Positions 52,387-64,000 of a DNA stretch of 64,000 nucleotides are shown one piece after another; the stretch's first letter is position 1, and every line of letters begins with the position of its first letter. Origin of the DNA: Rhabditoides inermis (taxonomy: Eukaryota > Nematoda > Chromadorea > Rhabditida > Rhabditidae); the NCBI GenBank assembly GCA_963966185.1, contig CAWZYM010000272.1:665501-729500 (forward strand), in the 5' to 3' direction. Under the pieces are notes generated by a model that worked only from the letters and a program-made list of their open reading frames with translations, made no database searches and was not told where the DNA came from. The position numbers and the translations under genes were made by a program.

Positions 52387-52478
52387 ACATGTTCATCAGT
52401 GTCCAATAAACATCTCAAACGTGCGATAATGTGGAAAAAGTTCCATCATTTCTACTCATCTCTCTTGGCCGCGCGGTC

Positions 52479-53308
52479 ATGTCGGCCACCCCGCCGCCGG
52501 CGGCTCCGCCCCCTCCTGCCCCGCCCCCCGAGCGAGCAGAGACGGAGCCGGAGTTCTTCCTGCGAGTCGTGCCCGAAGTGGTCACGTTCTTCTGCGGCGA
52601 CAACAAACCCGTCTTCTCCGACCTCAAACTCTCCAATCCGCTCAACGCGCGGCACAGCTTCAAGGTATACGGTAGCTACAGTATCCATCGTAATCTACCG
52701 TACACCTAGAAGATGTATTAGTTATTGTAGGGTACCGCACACCTAGATGAATGATGTGTGGCTACCGTATGCCTAACAGCCGTGCAGTACCGTGCAGCAC
52801 CTAGATCAAGTGCACATCGGCGGAGATCTTCCGCGTTCAGCCGCCTATGGGATTCGTCCGTCCAGGAGAAACGGTGACGATCCGCATCTGGTTCCATAAC
52901 AAGGCGATACCGGATGGGCAGAAACACTACTTCGCCATCTACCACATCAAGGCGGTGAGAGCGTTTCCGTACAACATTAGGCACTGCAAGAGTCTCTGAC
53001 ACCTCACTTTCTGTACCTCACTGTTTTTTGCAGTTGGACGAGCGAGTGCCGCTGAAGGACATCTGGAAGAAGGACACGCACCCGAACGGGTTGAAAAAGG
53101 TGCGCAGGGTAAAGTCATGGAATGTCATGACGCGCTTCAGGTGATGGCGTCGTTTGATCAGGGCGCGTGGCCGTCGAACGAGCAGAACGCGCGTCCGACG
53201 GCAGCGCGAGTGGCGGCGGCGCCTGCGAGGGCCGCGCCCACACCGGCCGGCTGCGCCCAGCCGTCCGCGTCTCCCGCCAAAGCATCCGCCTCACCCGGCA
53301 AGAAGTGA
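52479..53308 (+). CDS. MSP-domain protein
   Basis: ATG 52479: MSATPPPAAPPPPAPPPERA, a Pro-rich leader, then a major sperm protein fold: FFLRVVPEVVTFFCGDNKPV, FSDLKLSNPLNARHSFK, IKCTSAEIFRVQPPMGFVRP, GETVTIRIWFHNKAIPDGQK, then HYFAIYHIKA. Exons about 52479-52664, 52805-52953, 53034-53100 and 53142-53308. NP-x-R--FK-K-T---F-V-P--G-V-PGE-V is the MSP signature. The C-terminus is an Ala/Pro low-complexity tail ending ASPGKK. MSP-domain proteins with such tails are typical of nematode sperm cytoskeleton regulation; expression here is inference. Introns have TACGGTA/TACCGTA words. Confidence 0.85.
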
Positions 53309-55186
53309 GGAAGGGAGGGAGAAAGAGAGAGAGAGAGAGTGACCTGCTGTACTTCTGCCACTATGCCCGCGCCTCCGCCGATTGTGTATTGATTTGGTTT
53401 CCCGTTTTACTGTATTAATAAATGCGTGTTTCAACGTGTGTTGTGCTGTGATGATGACAGTGATGACTTGTTCATTGCCAGAATCTGTCGACAGTTTATG
53501 AAACCTGCTCAGGTAAATTACTACGGAGCGTACACACACCTCACATGTCTACACAGTGTGTACATATAGTTCATATAGTTTTAGTTCTACACCTATCCAC
53601 GCAGCGTATACACTGTATAGACCTGTGTAGTGTTCGGACTACATTTCCTACGCAGCGTACAGTCCGTGTGACTTTTTGCGGCACATTTGTATAAAACAAA
53701 ATGGAGCGAATAATTGGTTAGAGTATGTACGGTATGCACTGTTTATTATGCATTGCGCGCATTTTTTAAACCATTTTGTGTCATGAATGTATTCCGAATT
53801 CCTATGGTATTGATTGGCAGTACTGCCACTTGTTCCGGTGCCACAGTAATGAGTGAATTTGCTATCTTTTTTTGTTGTATGTGCCCCCGGCTAGTCTGCG
53901 AGTGTTGTGATTTGAAAGAAAGGTATGATAATAATTTTTTTGTCATACTTCATACTTGTTCTAGAGAGCTGTAAGACGTTTCCTCTACTTTTGCGAGATC
54001 CTCCACTAGCCTGCACGATTTCTCCACCGACCATGAACGATCCCTCCACTTGGCTGGGACGTTCCCTCCACTTTAAAATTAGGCGTTTTAGGCGTGCATT
54101 AGGCGTGCAGAAATATAAATTAACCGATGAGCGGCATGAACATTACGGAACTCAGAGACCGACCGCGGCAGTTGCGGCGTAGCTTCAGATTTCGACAGTT
54201 CCGCGCCAAGTTCCGCAGTGAGTAAGGTCGCGAAGGTCATGTTGGACAGTTCACTGCCGAGGAAAATTCCGCGAAATGTCCGCAAATCCGGCTACGAGTA
54301 GCGCGCGGCCGCCAATCAAGTCAGAAAACGCGACGTTCAAAGCAGATCCGATAAGATACATATGCTCCAAACGCGCCTATTTATTAGAGATGTCATAGTC
54401 GAAGACTATGGAGACGTGCTCACTTTGGAAGACCGTATGCTAGAAGTACGCTCAATTTTTTTCAAGTCTCACTCATATTTAGCATTCGCTTGGTTTTTTT
54501 TTACTGGTTTGTTCCCGCGGAAGCAAAATCAGCCCCGGGCCGGAGTCCGCCACGGCTGCCGCGAACCGTTCCATCTTCGCCGCGGCTTCCGCGGGGTTTA
54601 TCTCTGTATTATACAACTTCCACCCGTTCATTGTCATTGTTCACAGGCATTTCATGTGTGGCGCATCACTTGTGGTGTAATAAATTTATTTATTTATTAT
54701 AGTGTGCGCACGGCTGCAAGCGGTTGTAGCTGCACACTGTTATAGCAAACGATGGTGAGCGCAATCATAAAGAGCGACTATGTACATCACCGTTCCGAAT
54801 GAAACAAACAAATTGCATGTACAAATACATTCATCGCACAATCACTTCATCATCATCACTCGACAGAACACAAACACACCATAAATAATAAGAAAAAAGA
54901 AACGCAGTTAGTTAGGGTAGTTAGGGTCTCGCTTGGTAATGTGCTTGGGGACTTCACTCGGTGAGGATCTTGCCGACGTAGTGGATGATGTTGGGGGAGA
55001 CTCCCTCGAACGCATCGAGCGAGTTTGCTGAAGGTCTCTGCTGGCTGGTCGTTCTCTGCGATGAGTGGCGGAATACGAGTCGGCACGTGCGCGATTTAGG
55101 TCGACCCTCCGCTGCCGTCATTCCCGTCCCGCATTCGTGACTGGAGCGATCGTCGTGGGTGGTCTGGTGTGCTGGTGGTCCCACCC
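53309..55186. other. Spacer with weak repeats and one possible minus-strand exon
   Basis: Short palindromic words (TACACAGTGTGTA, TATACACTGTATA) at 53550-53620 and a degenerate ~27-bp repeat with CCTCCACT at 53985-54085. A possible last exon on the minus strand (55028-54957) reads NSLDAFEGVSPNIIHYVGKI, then LTE and stop, after acceptor CCTTCAG; no upstream exon or family found. Confidence 0.4.
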
Positions 55187-56641
55187 ATGGACAAGAACCA
55201 GCCACCGTGGCGGGTGCGTCTCCCCCCCCCCGCCCCCTTCTCTCTCTCCATCTAACACTTCTCTGCTGCAGCCCTTCAAACCTCGGCGTCCTCCGTCCGT
55301 CCGACCAAGCTCCTCACGACAGCCCAGCAGACCCAGCACACCGTGGGTGGTCTCCGCCCTCGTATCGATTGATTATCGATTGATTCACACAGTCAGTCGT
55401 CGCTCGCTATTCCCGCACAGCCGTCTGGTCAACAGCAGCAACAGCAACAACAGCAGCAGCGACAGTCCAAGGTCGTGCCCAAGGTGGGTGCAGCCCCGCC
55501 CACTCTGACTTTGCCCCCTTTTGCAGCAGAACAAGTCGATGATCGCGCCCCTTCTGCACGAGGAGTACCTGTTCGACTGTGTGCCTCCGGAGAGATGGGG
55601 CGGTCAGCCAGCGGCCGACAAGAAACCCCTCAAACAGTCCACACAGATGCCCGTCACCGTGCCTATCGCGGTGGGCGGAGCTGAGAGGGGCGGAGCTAAT
55701 CGAGCGCTTCAGGACGCGAATACGCCTCCCGAGGAGCGAATCGTGAATCGCGCCAAGGAGGCGGCGGTGCGCCCGAAGATGCTCGGCCCGCAGAACCAGA
55801 CCAAGCGCAAGGTATACGGTAGTGTGTCCGAGTTACTGTACCTACAGTACCTTTGCAGAATGTTCCGGCGGTGCGGCGATTCATATCGCAGAGTCCCAAC
55901 AAACCCGAGAAAGACAGCCAGTCACCCAGCAAATCAAGCACGAGCAGCGCCAGTGCGCGGCCCAAGAAGAGTGGGCGGGGATGGAGGGGGCGGGGCGAAA
56001 GGCACGGGACCGGAGGGCAAGACGTAGAAGAGATGTTAACAAAAGATGCGCGCTAGAACTAGAAAACAGAAAAAAACTGAGAGCATGATTCACGTGAATG
56101 AGGGGTTGGTGACTCGACGGGCATCTAAATTCCATCGTTCAGAATCGAAAGAGAAGTTCAAGAGCGAGACGAAGAAGAAAGACAGTGTGATGAAGAGCGT
56201 GAGTCGACCGCTGCCGAAAGGAAGTAGGGAGAAGGGGACCAAGGACAAGAGCGCCATGCAACCGCCATCCTCACAGAAGTCTGTCAGCAGACGGGCAGAG
56301 AAGTGGGAGAGAGAGAGAGAGAGATGGAAGAGAGAAAGAGAGAAAGAGAGTGAGAGTGAGGAATCGGTTCCAGCTCGGGCCAGGCAACCCCGCAAGAAGA
56401 AGCCGTCACCGACAAGACGATCAGTCTCAGCGCACACAGCGCGCGCACCGCGGTACAGTAGGCTATGATGCGCAGGTTATCGAGAGACATTTTAGGTGAG
56501 CGTGTTTCTCGGCATCGCCACAGAGTTCAACGAGGAGGAGGACACGAGAATATGCAGGGCGTTCCGGCTGTTCGGGGATAAGGTCGATCTCTCTGCCTCT
56601 CCCCCTTTTATCTTTCTCTCTCACTCTCACTCACTCACTCA

Positions 56642-56700
<59 letters not shown>

Positions 56701-57068
56701 ATTATCGTTCTGAAATCCCCCTTCAGTGCAACAAGCTGACGATCCCGTTTCTGAAGCGTCAGTTTCGCGATTTGGAGAGGGACACGCAACCCACGAAGGA
56801 AGCCTGCCAGGCATACTACGCCAACCCCAGCAAGAACCGATACTCTGGTACGAGACAAACAGGGATAATGTAGTTACGGTAATCGTCATTCTGTTTTGTA
56901 GACGTGCACTGTCTGGACGTGAGTCGGGTGAAGCTGGAGAACGAGGAGTCGGACTACATCCACGCCAACCACGTCTCCGCGCCTCTCCTCCGCAACCCAT
57001 TCATCCTCACACAGGTAGGGATGTATATGCGATTCGGAACTCCATGAGTGAGGGCAGGGAGAGAGAGG

Positions 57069-57130
<62 letters not shown>

Positions 57131-57851
57131 GTGCAGGGTCCTCTGACGAAGACGGTGTGGGACTTCTGGCGGATGGTGATCCAGGAACACGCAGAGTACA
57201 TATTCATGTTGTGCAAATGCGTGGAGAAGAACCGCAAGAAGAGCGCCGAGTACCTGCCACAGTCAGTTGACGCTATATACGGTAGACTGAACTTGGGCGT
57301 ACTGTAGGTCGGTTGCTAGGTTGTTAGACTCAATTTTAGACTCCATTGCAATTACTGTAACTGCTGTAATGGTTTACGGTGGAATGATATAGGAATATGA
57401 CCTTCCAGGGAGAACCGCCCGCTCGACATTGGCAACATCACATTGTCGCAGATCAGTCGCGAGGTGACCGAGAACGGTACGGTAGACTGGGTTACTGTAG
57501 ATTGAAGGTACCGTTTCGCAGGATCGCTGATCAAGACGCATTTGTCGATCGAGTCGCGCGACGAGTACGGAATGTCGACCGGAAAGACGCTCACCCACAT
57601 TCAGTGGCTCGACTGGCCCGACTGTGATGTGAGTGTGCGGTACTGTATACCTAGTATGCGGTACCGTATACATAGTATGCGGTACCGTATAGCGATATGC
57701 GGTACCGTATATAGTATGCGGTACCGTATACCTATAGTATACCGTGTGCTTACAGATTCCCGATTCGAAGGAGCACATCCCGTACCAACTGCTCGCCACA
57801 GTGCGAGGCATCAGGAGGCCCACGGGTATGTGTGAGAGAGAGGGGGAGGGG

Positions 57852-57915
<64 letters not shown>

Positions 57916-58387
57916 GCTCTCTAGTTGTGCACTGTTCGGCGGGTATCGGTCGTAGCGGAACGCTGATAGCTCTCGAGATGGCTCTCATGGAGATTGCCAA
58001 GGGAAACGCGCTCGACCTGGACACGGTACGGATTACGGTAAACTTGGTACGAGTTACTGTATGTTGAATTAGGCGCACTGTAAACAAACTACTCACCAGT
58101 CATGGTAGCTTTGAAATTAACTTGCAACATGGCTACTTTGCATGTTGAGGTGGTGCGGGAGTTGCGCAAACGCAGAGCCCAGGCGGTGCAGACGTTTGAG
58201 CAGGTACTTTGTTTCTAGTTGTAATTGTTTGTAAGTTGTAATTAGTAATTATTAATTAATTATTAAGTTGTAAGTTCTGTATGTCGCGAGTTACTGTGAT
58301 GGTATTCTTCCAGTTTCTTTTCCTTCATCACGCTGTGGTTCGCTTTGGCGTCGACTACAAGGCGATTCTACAGAGCAGCGTCGACAG

Positions 58388-58425
<38 letters not shown>

Positions 58426-58484
58426 TTTATCTCAGATTCGAGCGCACTTACCGAGACCACTTCGCCACTCGCCCGCGTGACTAA
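55187..58484 (+). CDS. Non-receptor protein tyrosine phosphatase with long basic N-terminus
   Basis: ATG 55187 MDKNQPPWR, then PFKPRRPPSVRPSSSRQPSR, a poly-Gln stretch near 55434-55466, SMIAPLLHEEYLFDCVPPER, a Ser/Lys/Arg-rich charged region (55860-56450), then a PTP domain: CNKLTIPFLKRQFRDLERDT, NPSKNRYSDVHCLDVSRVKL, SDYIHANHV, TQGPLTKTVWDFWRMVIQEH, WLDWPDCDIPDS (WPD loop) and VVHCSAGIGRSGTLIALEMA (signature Cys-x5-Arg). It ends DYKAILQSSVDRFERTYRDH and stop at 58484. Catalytic Asp, Cys and Arg are present. Cytosolic PTPs of this type are expanded in nematodes and often sperm-expressed. Introns alternate (GA)n/(CT)n with TACGGTA/TACTGTA words. Confidence 0.9.
57640..57745. repeat. ~20-bp tandem repeat with palindromic core in a PTP intron
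   Basis: Four to five copies of TATGCGGTACCGTATA separated by 3-6 bases, built on palindrome CGGTACCG. Confidence 0.9.
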
Positions 58485-59556
58485 TTACACTTACAAGAGG
58501 TATATCGATCGATTTGGTGTTTATTGACTGATCGACGTTTTCAGGTTGAAGCTATCGGTGCATTACATATTCTACCTTGAGTATCTAAAAATCTCATCTC
58601 TGTTCCACGTCTTAAATCTTACAAAAAATTTGTCCCGTGGATTCTTACACTTCTTAGATTATTAGATGATTAGAATAAACAACTTGTGATTGGTTTTGTT
58701 TTGTTTTGTTCAATATCAGGTTCAAAGTACGTTGTGAATCGGTTTGAATAACCGCCAGCGACCGCTCACACTCGCCATCTGCGATTTTTTTTGTTATTCA
58801 CTTTTCGTTACCGATGTTTTTAGGGCAAGGTTTGTTCAAATCACACTACGATAAAAAGCGCGAATACGATTGGAAAACAATGTTTGCTTTCGTTTTGAGA
58901 ATACTGGAACTACATGTTCATGTTCTACACATTAAATGATTGCCTACGTGTTTCTGTCTCACTCTGTCACTAATTTTCCTTTTTGGTCTTGTCTTGTGTG
59001 ATAAAGTAAATTTCACTGGTGTTTCACTGGTGTTGATACATAGTGATATTTTGCTGTAAAGTAAAATCTGTTTGTACGAATCAGTCATAAAACACGGAAG
59101 TCGAAATATGAATTAATTATGAATTGTGGTGAACAATATTGTAGCTAAATCGAATATAATGTTCAAGCTTCAAGCAGACACATTTTTTTGAGTTTTGCAT
59201 TATTTTTGCTCCACACGTGTGAATGCGACAAATGAAATTTGACAAGAAAACAGTGTGTGATAAATTAAAACACTACAATCGAAATATATATGTAATTAAA
59301 TATGGAACGCTTTAAAAAAAACGACAATCGTTTTCATGAAAAACTTTCGAGCTGCATTAACACACAGTAAACAGTGTAATGAACGTCAGAAAATGTAGTA
59401 AATCTTAGATACATGCGTAAACATGTAAATGTGCCCGAACATGCTTGTGTCAACACGGCAGGCTAATGAGCATGCAATGCGACCTCGTCGGGAGGGTCAT
59501 ATAGCGTAGAGGGGAGGGCGGAGAGTGAAGAATACGCATCTCTCCGAGTTCGCACA
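58485..59556. other. Intergenic, no gene recognised
   Basis: A/T-rich, no exon or ordered repeat seen beyond TAATTA runs at 58235-58265. Confidence 0.5.
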
Positions 59557-60610
59557 ATGTTCCCGCTCCTTTTCCTGCTGCTTCGATGGAGCGATGGCGC
59601 TATTCTGGTGTGCCAGAACCACTCTGTCCGCGTCACCGTCACACCTGAAATCATCGCCGACACAGGTGCGTTTCACATCGACTATGTCTATGTAGTTGCT
59701 GTGCGATGAGTGTTCAACAATGTAGTCTTCGTTTCGGTATAGTAAAAACGAAAAAAAATGTACGAAATCTACGAAATCTACTGTATCGATTGGCCCGGAT
59801 GTCATGGTCGCGTCGTTTTCAATCCCGATGCCTGATCAGTGCAGACGTGCTCGCCAACTGGACGCTGTTCTCTGCCTCGCATCTCTGCTCGGAGCCGTCT
59901 CGCCTGCCCCTCTTCCGGCCGATCGAATTGTCGGGCAGTCTGCTCGCGCAGTGTCCCCTCTGTCCCCGCTGCTCCATCCGGCTGCCCTTCCAATGGGAGC
60001 TGCCGCCGCAGAGCGACATACGCACGATATTCATGGTGAGTCAATGCCCTCAAGTAACGTTTGCAAGGAGAACAGTGTTTATCTAATGTCTTTTGAGAGA
60101 GGGCTATATGTATATACAACAGGGTTCCGTCACTCGGCTAGATTAGTGAGAGGGAGCGGAATGTGTGCGACTTGAGTGGCTGGTTCAGCTCACGCGCCAT
60201 CCGCCGCACAACCCGTCCCTGTCCGACATCGACGTGCGATACGTGCACTACACCAAGCTGCCGCCACAGCTCGTCAACTGCAGAATCAAACGGTACTCTG
60301 CCCAGCATCAAACAGGCAATGCGCGTCTTGATGCCTTTTTTAAAGCCGCCACTCACTCAGTTCTATCCGAGCCACAACGAACGCCACTTCCTAACATAGT
60401 TTCTGTGCATTGCATTACCCTACTGTGTGCTTTTTCTTGCAGGCGTTTTTTTTTCGCAGGGGCTCGCCTCTCGCGCGGCCGCCGGTCGTCGTCTCGTGGC
60501 AGATGCGCGTCTTTCTCTACGTCGGCCTCGCACTCGCACTCGCATTCTCCGCCCTATGCATGCGGGAGATCGTGTCCAACTACTACTACAGATATGCTGA
60601 TCGATACTGA
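59557..60610 (+). CDS. Unknown type I membrane protein, signal peptide and one C-terminal helix
   Basis: ATG 59557 gives MFPLLFLLLRWSDGAILVCQ (signal peptide), an ectodomain with a potential N-glycosylation site (NHS) and a Cys-rich patch AQCPLCPRCSIRLPFQW, then SDIDVRYVHYTKLPPQLVNC, and a single membrane helix MRVFLYVGLALALAFSALCM before a short tail SNYYYRYADRY. Exons about 59557-59664, 59844-60033, 60187-60291 and 60443-60610. The splice frames agree and the design is coherent, so the gene is probably real. I do not recognise the family. Confidence 0.65.
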
Positions 60611-61694
60611 GTGATCGCCGTTCCGCTCTTCCGCCGTTCCGCTCGGTTCCCTTTTCATCATCTTTAGCATTGTTCCAGGTTGTACATAAACTTTCTTTTC
60701 TATTTATGTATTTGCTGTTTACATGTCAATGACCGATGAGTTATATTTTTGTCAAAAATTTAAATGAAGTTGGTCGCCGATTTCTTCATCTTCACACGGT
60801 GCGGCGGGTTGGGGTGGGACCTGAAATCTCACGTATTCGTATACTGAATGAGAAGGAACAATGCACAAGTACAGGGTATGTTTGATTCGCAACAGCTTTT
60901 TCCCGCTCACATGAACGAACGTGACAATCCAGTGTTAAAATCTTGCTTCAACAGTACTTTATAGCTTGTGATACCTACGTATAAACCTCATACCTATACC
61001 TTATATATCACCTACCTATACCTTATAACGACTCGAATAACACTTTTCTACGTTGTGTACAAACCTTTCAAGTTCTGTGTCGTCGAAAAATCGTCGGTAT
61101 CGAAAGCCCAAATAAGCGAAGAGAGCAGAAAACCAAGGATCTGCCATCTGAATCTGAAAAAAAAGACAATTTGGCTGTGAATCTGTGCGCAACGTCTATT
61201 ATGGACATGAACTTTCTCGCAAAGTTCTCGCAAATTTGCGCCATATTACGAAGGCTATTTTCACATTTGGTAAAAACCCGCGAGAGCAAGATTTGATTCA
61301 TTCCGATTTTTCAATGATAAACAACGATCACAATTTGAGAACGGTTTCTAGTGTTTCTCCATTTTCTAGACGATTGTAGCGTAATACGAAAAATAAGTCG
61401 GAATCAGTTTGTCAGATATCAGTGAACGATTAGTGGAACGATTACGGGGGAGGTGCAATTCTTTTCTGTGAGAAAAATAAAGACGATTAGAAAAAAAACT
61501 GTGAAAAAAACGAGTTTGTTGGTGACAGTAGAGTGCGAAAAAGCAAGAAAAAGAGAATCAAAAACAAACAAGTAGAAGTGGTTTGACGAGACTAGGGAGT
61601 AGCTGACGGATGGTGGGATTATATAATTCACCCATCCCATCCTTCCCTCCCTCACGCACATTCGAATGCATTCACAATCAAGAGAGAAAGGGGC

Positions 61695-61747
<53 letters not shown>

Positions 61748-62006
61748 TGCATCTTGTTGCTCTAAAGTGGGTGCTTGGAAATTTATTACAACTTTCAGTT
61801 TTATTGTTTGCCTGTGAAAGCGAAAATGTGAAACTCATTAAAAAAAACTTCCGTATTTTTGTATGCAACATATTGGAATTATTGTTTACCGACAATGTTG
61901 TTGTACAAGTCTCTGTTCTGAATTATGTAGTTATGTTATGAGAAAGATTTGTGTGAATCGTAGCTGCCATTAGAAACTTCTGAGAAAAAACAGTTACAAA
62001 GTTTAC
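60611..62006. other. Intergenic, no gene recognised
   Basis: Short frames only; (GA)n at 61698-61746. Confidence 0.5.
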
Positions 62007-62833
62007 ATGATGCATGACTGGACGCTTCTCCCGGCTGTTATTCTATACAACCTATTAGGAATAATCTGCCTATTCTGCTTTCCCATCTACGCCTACTCGA
62101 CGCTGAAGAACAAGTAAACTCTCATCGATCACATCGAACGCTCGCATTGTTTCAGAGAACTGCAAACCTCCACCAACTACTGTCGACTGTTTATTCAGGG
62201 CTGCGATGCATGTTATCAGTTCGGCAACGCCTTTCTCATCACTAACATACTCTTCCCATCTACTATGCCCTCGCAACAAAGTTGCGTTTACATTCAGGTT
62301 ACCGTTCGTTTTCCGCATTTCCTCAGTGCTCGATTCCAGTTCATTCCCTCTCTGGTGCTGAGCATGTCACTCGCCTACACAGTGTCTTCGGCTACCGACC
62401 GCGCGTTCACCATCTTCTACGCCAAGCAGTACAAGAAGTGGAGCCAGCGCACCATCTTCTCGTATCAATTCGGCATGCCGCTCGTATTTGGAATAGCCGC
62501 CTTTCTTCCGCTCTTTTTGCAAGCGTATGACTGGAGTGTGACGTGAGTACGTTTGTCGTGTGTTTAGTATGTTGTGTTTTTTGCAATAGGAGAGTGAAAT
62601 TAAGTTTTTCACACAAGAATTGGAAAGCAGAACGGATTTTTTTTTATTACGTGGAAGTTGTGCGTGTACATGCTGAGTATTCCCGTTTCAGTGCTATTAT
62701 CTGCGGTCCGTATGCAGTGTTCACAGGGTTGCACAAGGATATCTGGATCTACTCCTTGACAGCAATAGGGGTCATCAACATGACTATCTACGCCTTTGCT
62801 TTCTGGGCGGTCAACACACAGAACATGGGCGAG

Positions 62834-62879
<46 letters not shown>

Positions 62880-63261
62880 ATCCTTCGTCCAACCATTGCT
62901 TTTAGAAAAGAGCCGCAAGAATGCGCTCAACACTTCGATGAAGAATGTTCTATTCTGCGCGTTCACGGGCCTCATAGTCACCTATCCGCCCATGGCCCTT
63001 TGTCGAGCCCTCAAATGCGATCACTCAACGCAGCTGTATACGGAGGTCTATTTCGGTACGGCTGTCAGCTTCGCACTCGCCTACAAATATCGATTGTACT
63101 ACGCTGTCAGGTGAGCTGGTTTTTCTACTTTCTCGTTAAGTACCCCGAAATTCAGCTCCGACTTCCGGCGCGCTTTCCGGAAGGTGCTGTGTCCGCGCCG
63201 AGATCGAAGCACAGCCAGCAAGACCGTCGTCGTCACCACCTCCATTCACAGACATACCTGA
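62007..63261 (+). CDS. Nematode 7TM chemoreceptor-like protein, family unresolved
   Basis: ATG 62007 MMHDWTLLPAVILYNLLGII, then exons about 62158-62543, 62692-62826, 62907-63111 and 63156-63261. Helix 3 is followed by ATDRAFTIFYAKQYKKWSQR, a serpentine-receptor cytoplasmic motif; later helices are VFGIAAFLPLFLQAYDWSVT, DIWIYSLTAIGVINMTIYAF and NVLFCAFTGLIVTYPPMALC, with tail DFRRAFRKVLCPRRDRSTAS. The basic post-helix-7 tail and the seven hydrophobic stretches support a GPCR. Subfamily uncertain. The intron 62827-62906 is almost wholly (CT)n. Confidence 0.75.
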
Positions 63262-63274
63262 ATTATCTGTTAAA

Positions 63275-63686
63275 AGTACTTGCGTAAAGTTGCGGTCAGT
63301 CTCTTCGAAACACTCTCGAATGCCTCCGAAACACTTCGGAATTGCCCGAATTGCCTTCGGAACACTCCCGAACACCTCGGAATGCCTAGCTATGCCTTCG
63401 AAACACTCCCGAATGGCTTTCGAAGAGACTGACCACACCTTCAAGAGTCACTACTTGTGTCAACCCAATTCCACAAAAGCACACGAACTTTTCACTAACA
63501 CAAACCTACTCTGTACAAACTCTATTTCTCATTGTTAAACTCTTTTTTTTCTCATTCAGTTTACGATTCACAATAGTCTCTTTCGAGCAGCTTTGAGCTT
63601 TGTGGTATGTGATAGTGAAAAGTTTTTTTATACATGTGTTTTTGTTGAATTGGGTTGACACAAGCAGTGACTCTTTACGCAAGTAC
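63275..63686. mobile_element. MITE interrupted by a second small element
   Basis: Outer inverted repeat: GTACTTGCGTAAAG (63277-63290) continued by AGTCACTACTTGTGTCAACC (from 63443), complementary to GGTTGACACAAGCAGTGACT and CTTTACGCAAGTAC (63652-63686). The left arm is split by a ~150-bp element. Confidence 0.8.
63290..63442. mobile_element. Small TIR element inserted inside the MITE
   Basis: Starts with GCGGTCAGTCTCTTCG and ends CGAAGAGACTGACCAC, inverted. The inside is degenerate TCGAAACACTCCCGAA units. AAG on both sides fits a 3-bp target duplication. Related to 16078-16300. Confidence 0.7.
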
Positions 63687-63697
63687 AACAGATAATA

Positions 63698-64000
63698 TTA
63701 GAGAGGGCGCGCAGCGCCCTCTCTCTTGGGTTAAAATAAGGCTCGCGCCAGAATTTTCAAGTAGCGATATCCAAAGGACATGTTAGCAACAATGTGAAGT
63801 CTTCCAATTTATGTTAGTTAGATTCGCACGGTTCCATAGGGCAGATCACTAATTGACGGCATCTTTGTATCTTTTCTCCGAAAGAAGTTATGAGCGATCT
63901 CGCACTCGCACTAGGCGAAAGGCCAGCGTGTGGGTGGGTGGGTGGGTGGGTGGGTGGGTGGGTGGGTGGGTGTCGTTTCCAGTCACGCTAGCTGATAGCT
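63698..64000 (-). mobile_element. Helitron 3' end, element truncated by window edge
   Basis: Minus strand: hairpin GAGAGGGCGC / GCGCCCTCTC (63701-63723, 3-nt loop) followed by CTAA and a flanking T, identical in form to the other two Helitron copies. The body lies rightward and includes the (GGGT)n tract. Confidence 0.65.
63929..63972 (+). repeat. (GGGT)n microsatellite
   Basis: About ten uninterrupted GGGT units, capable of G-quadruplex formation. Confidence 0.95.

Noticed and set aside
56726..57307. 193-codon plus-strand frame
   Set aside because: Overlaps PTP exons in a different frame through (GA)n introns; the PTP frame has the catalytic motifs.

Overview
The window is nuclear DNA of a nematode, most likely a free-living rhabditid or diplogastrid (clade V). 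The evidence is several nematode-only chemoreceptor families (srsx, sre, srg/srv-like and an unassigned family), a major-sperm-protein domain gene, a Tc5-like transposon, mostly short GT-AG introns and many intronic (GA)n/(CT)n tracts. I cannot name the species. Gene boundaries come from reading splice sites by eye; exon ends may be off by a few bases and some first exons are missing.

Layout: 0-17 kb is chemoreceptor-rich. It has the end of a glycosyltransferase-like gene, a minus-strand 7TM gene (2.05-4.53 kb), an orphan exon of the same family, an srg/srv-like gene (5.2-9.55 kb) with MITEs in a large intron, an srsx gene (11.0-13.15 kb) and a plus-strand paralog of the first 7TM gene (14.9-17.0 kb). 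Next come an SH2-tyrosine kinase (17.4-19.8 kb), a convergent TMEM231 gene (19.9-22.5 kb, minus), a long regulatory/intergenic block and plastin (25.8-32.7 kb). Then follow an sre receptor (33-34.6 kb) abutting a Penelope-like reverse transcriptase, a secreted helical protein (36.9-37.9 kb, minus), a mobile-element zone with a complete Tc5-like transposon (41.8-44.6 kb), V-ATPase subunit A (46.1-50.3 kb), an inverted paralog of the secreted protein (51.4-52.4 kb), an MSP-domain gene, a protein tyrosine phosphatase, an unknown small membrane protein and a final chemoreceptor.

Functional grouping: the SH2 kinase, MSP-domain protein and non-receptor PTP belong to families expanded in nematode sperm, and they share an unusual intron texture rich in TACGGTA/TACTGTA words. 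Plastin, V-ATPase A and TMEM231 are conserved housekeeping or ciliary genes. The receptors are fast-evolving sensory genes with duplicated exons and remnants.

The most interesting material is mobile: a non-autonomous Helitron family (two intact inverted copies 35 kb apart, one fossil, one end at the right edge), two TTAA foldback elements sharing one target site, tRNA-like A/B boxes inside both terminal repeats of the Tc5-like element plus several more scattered nearby, a nested MITE insertion, a perfect 29-bp hairpin and a Penelope-like ORF broken by a single in-frame TGA.
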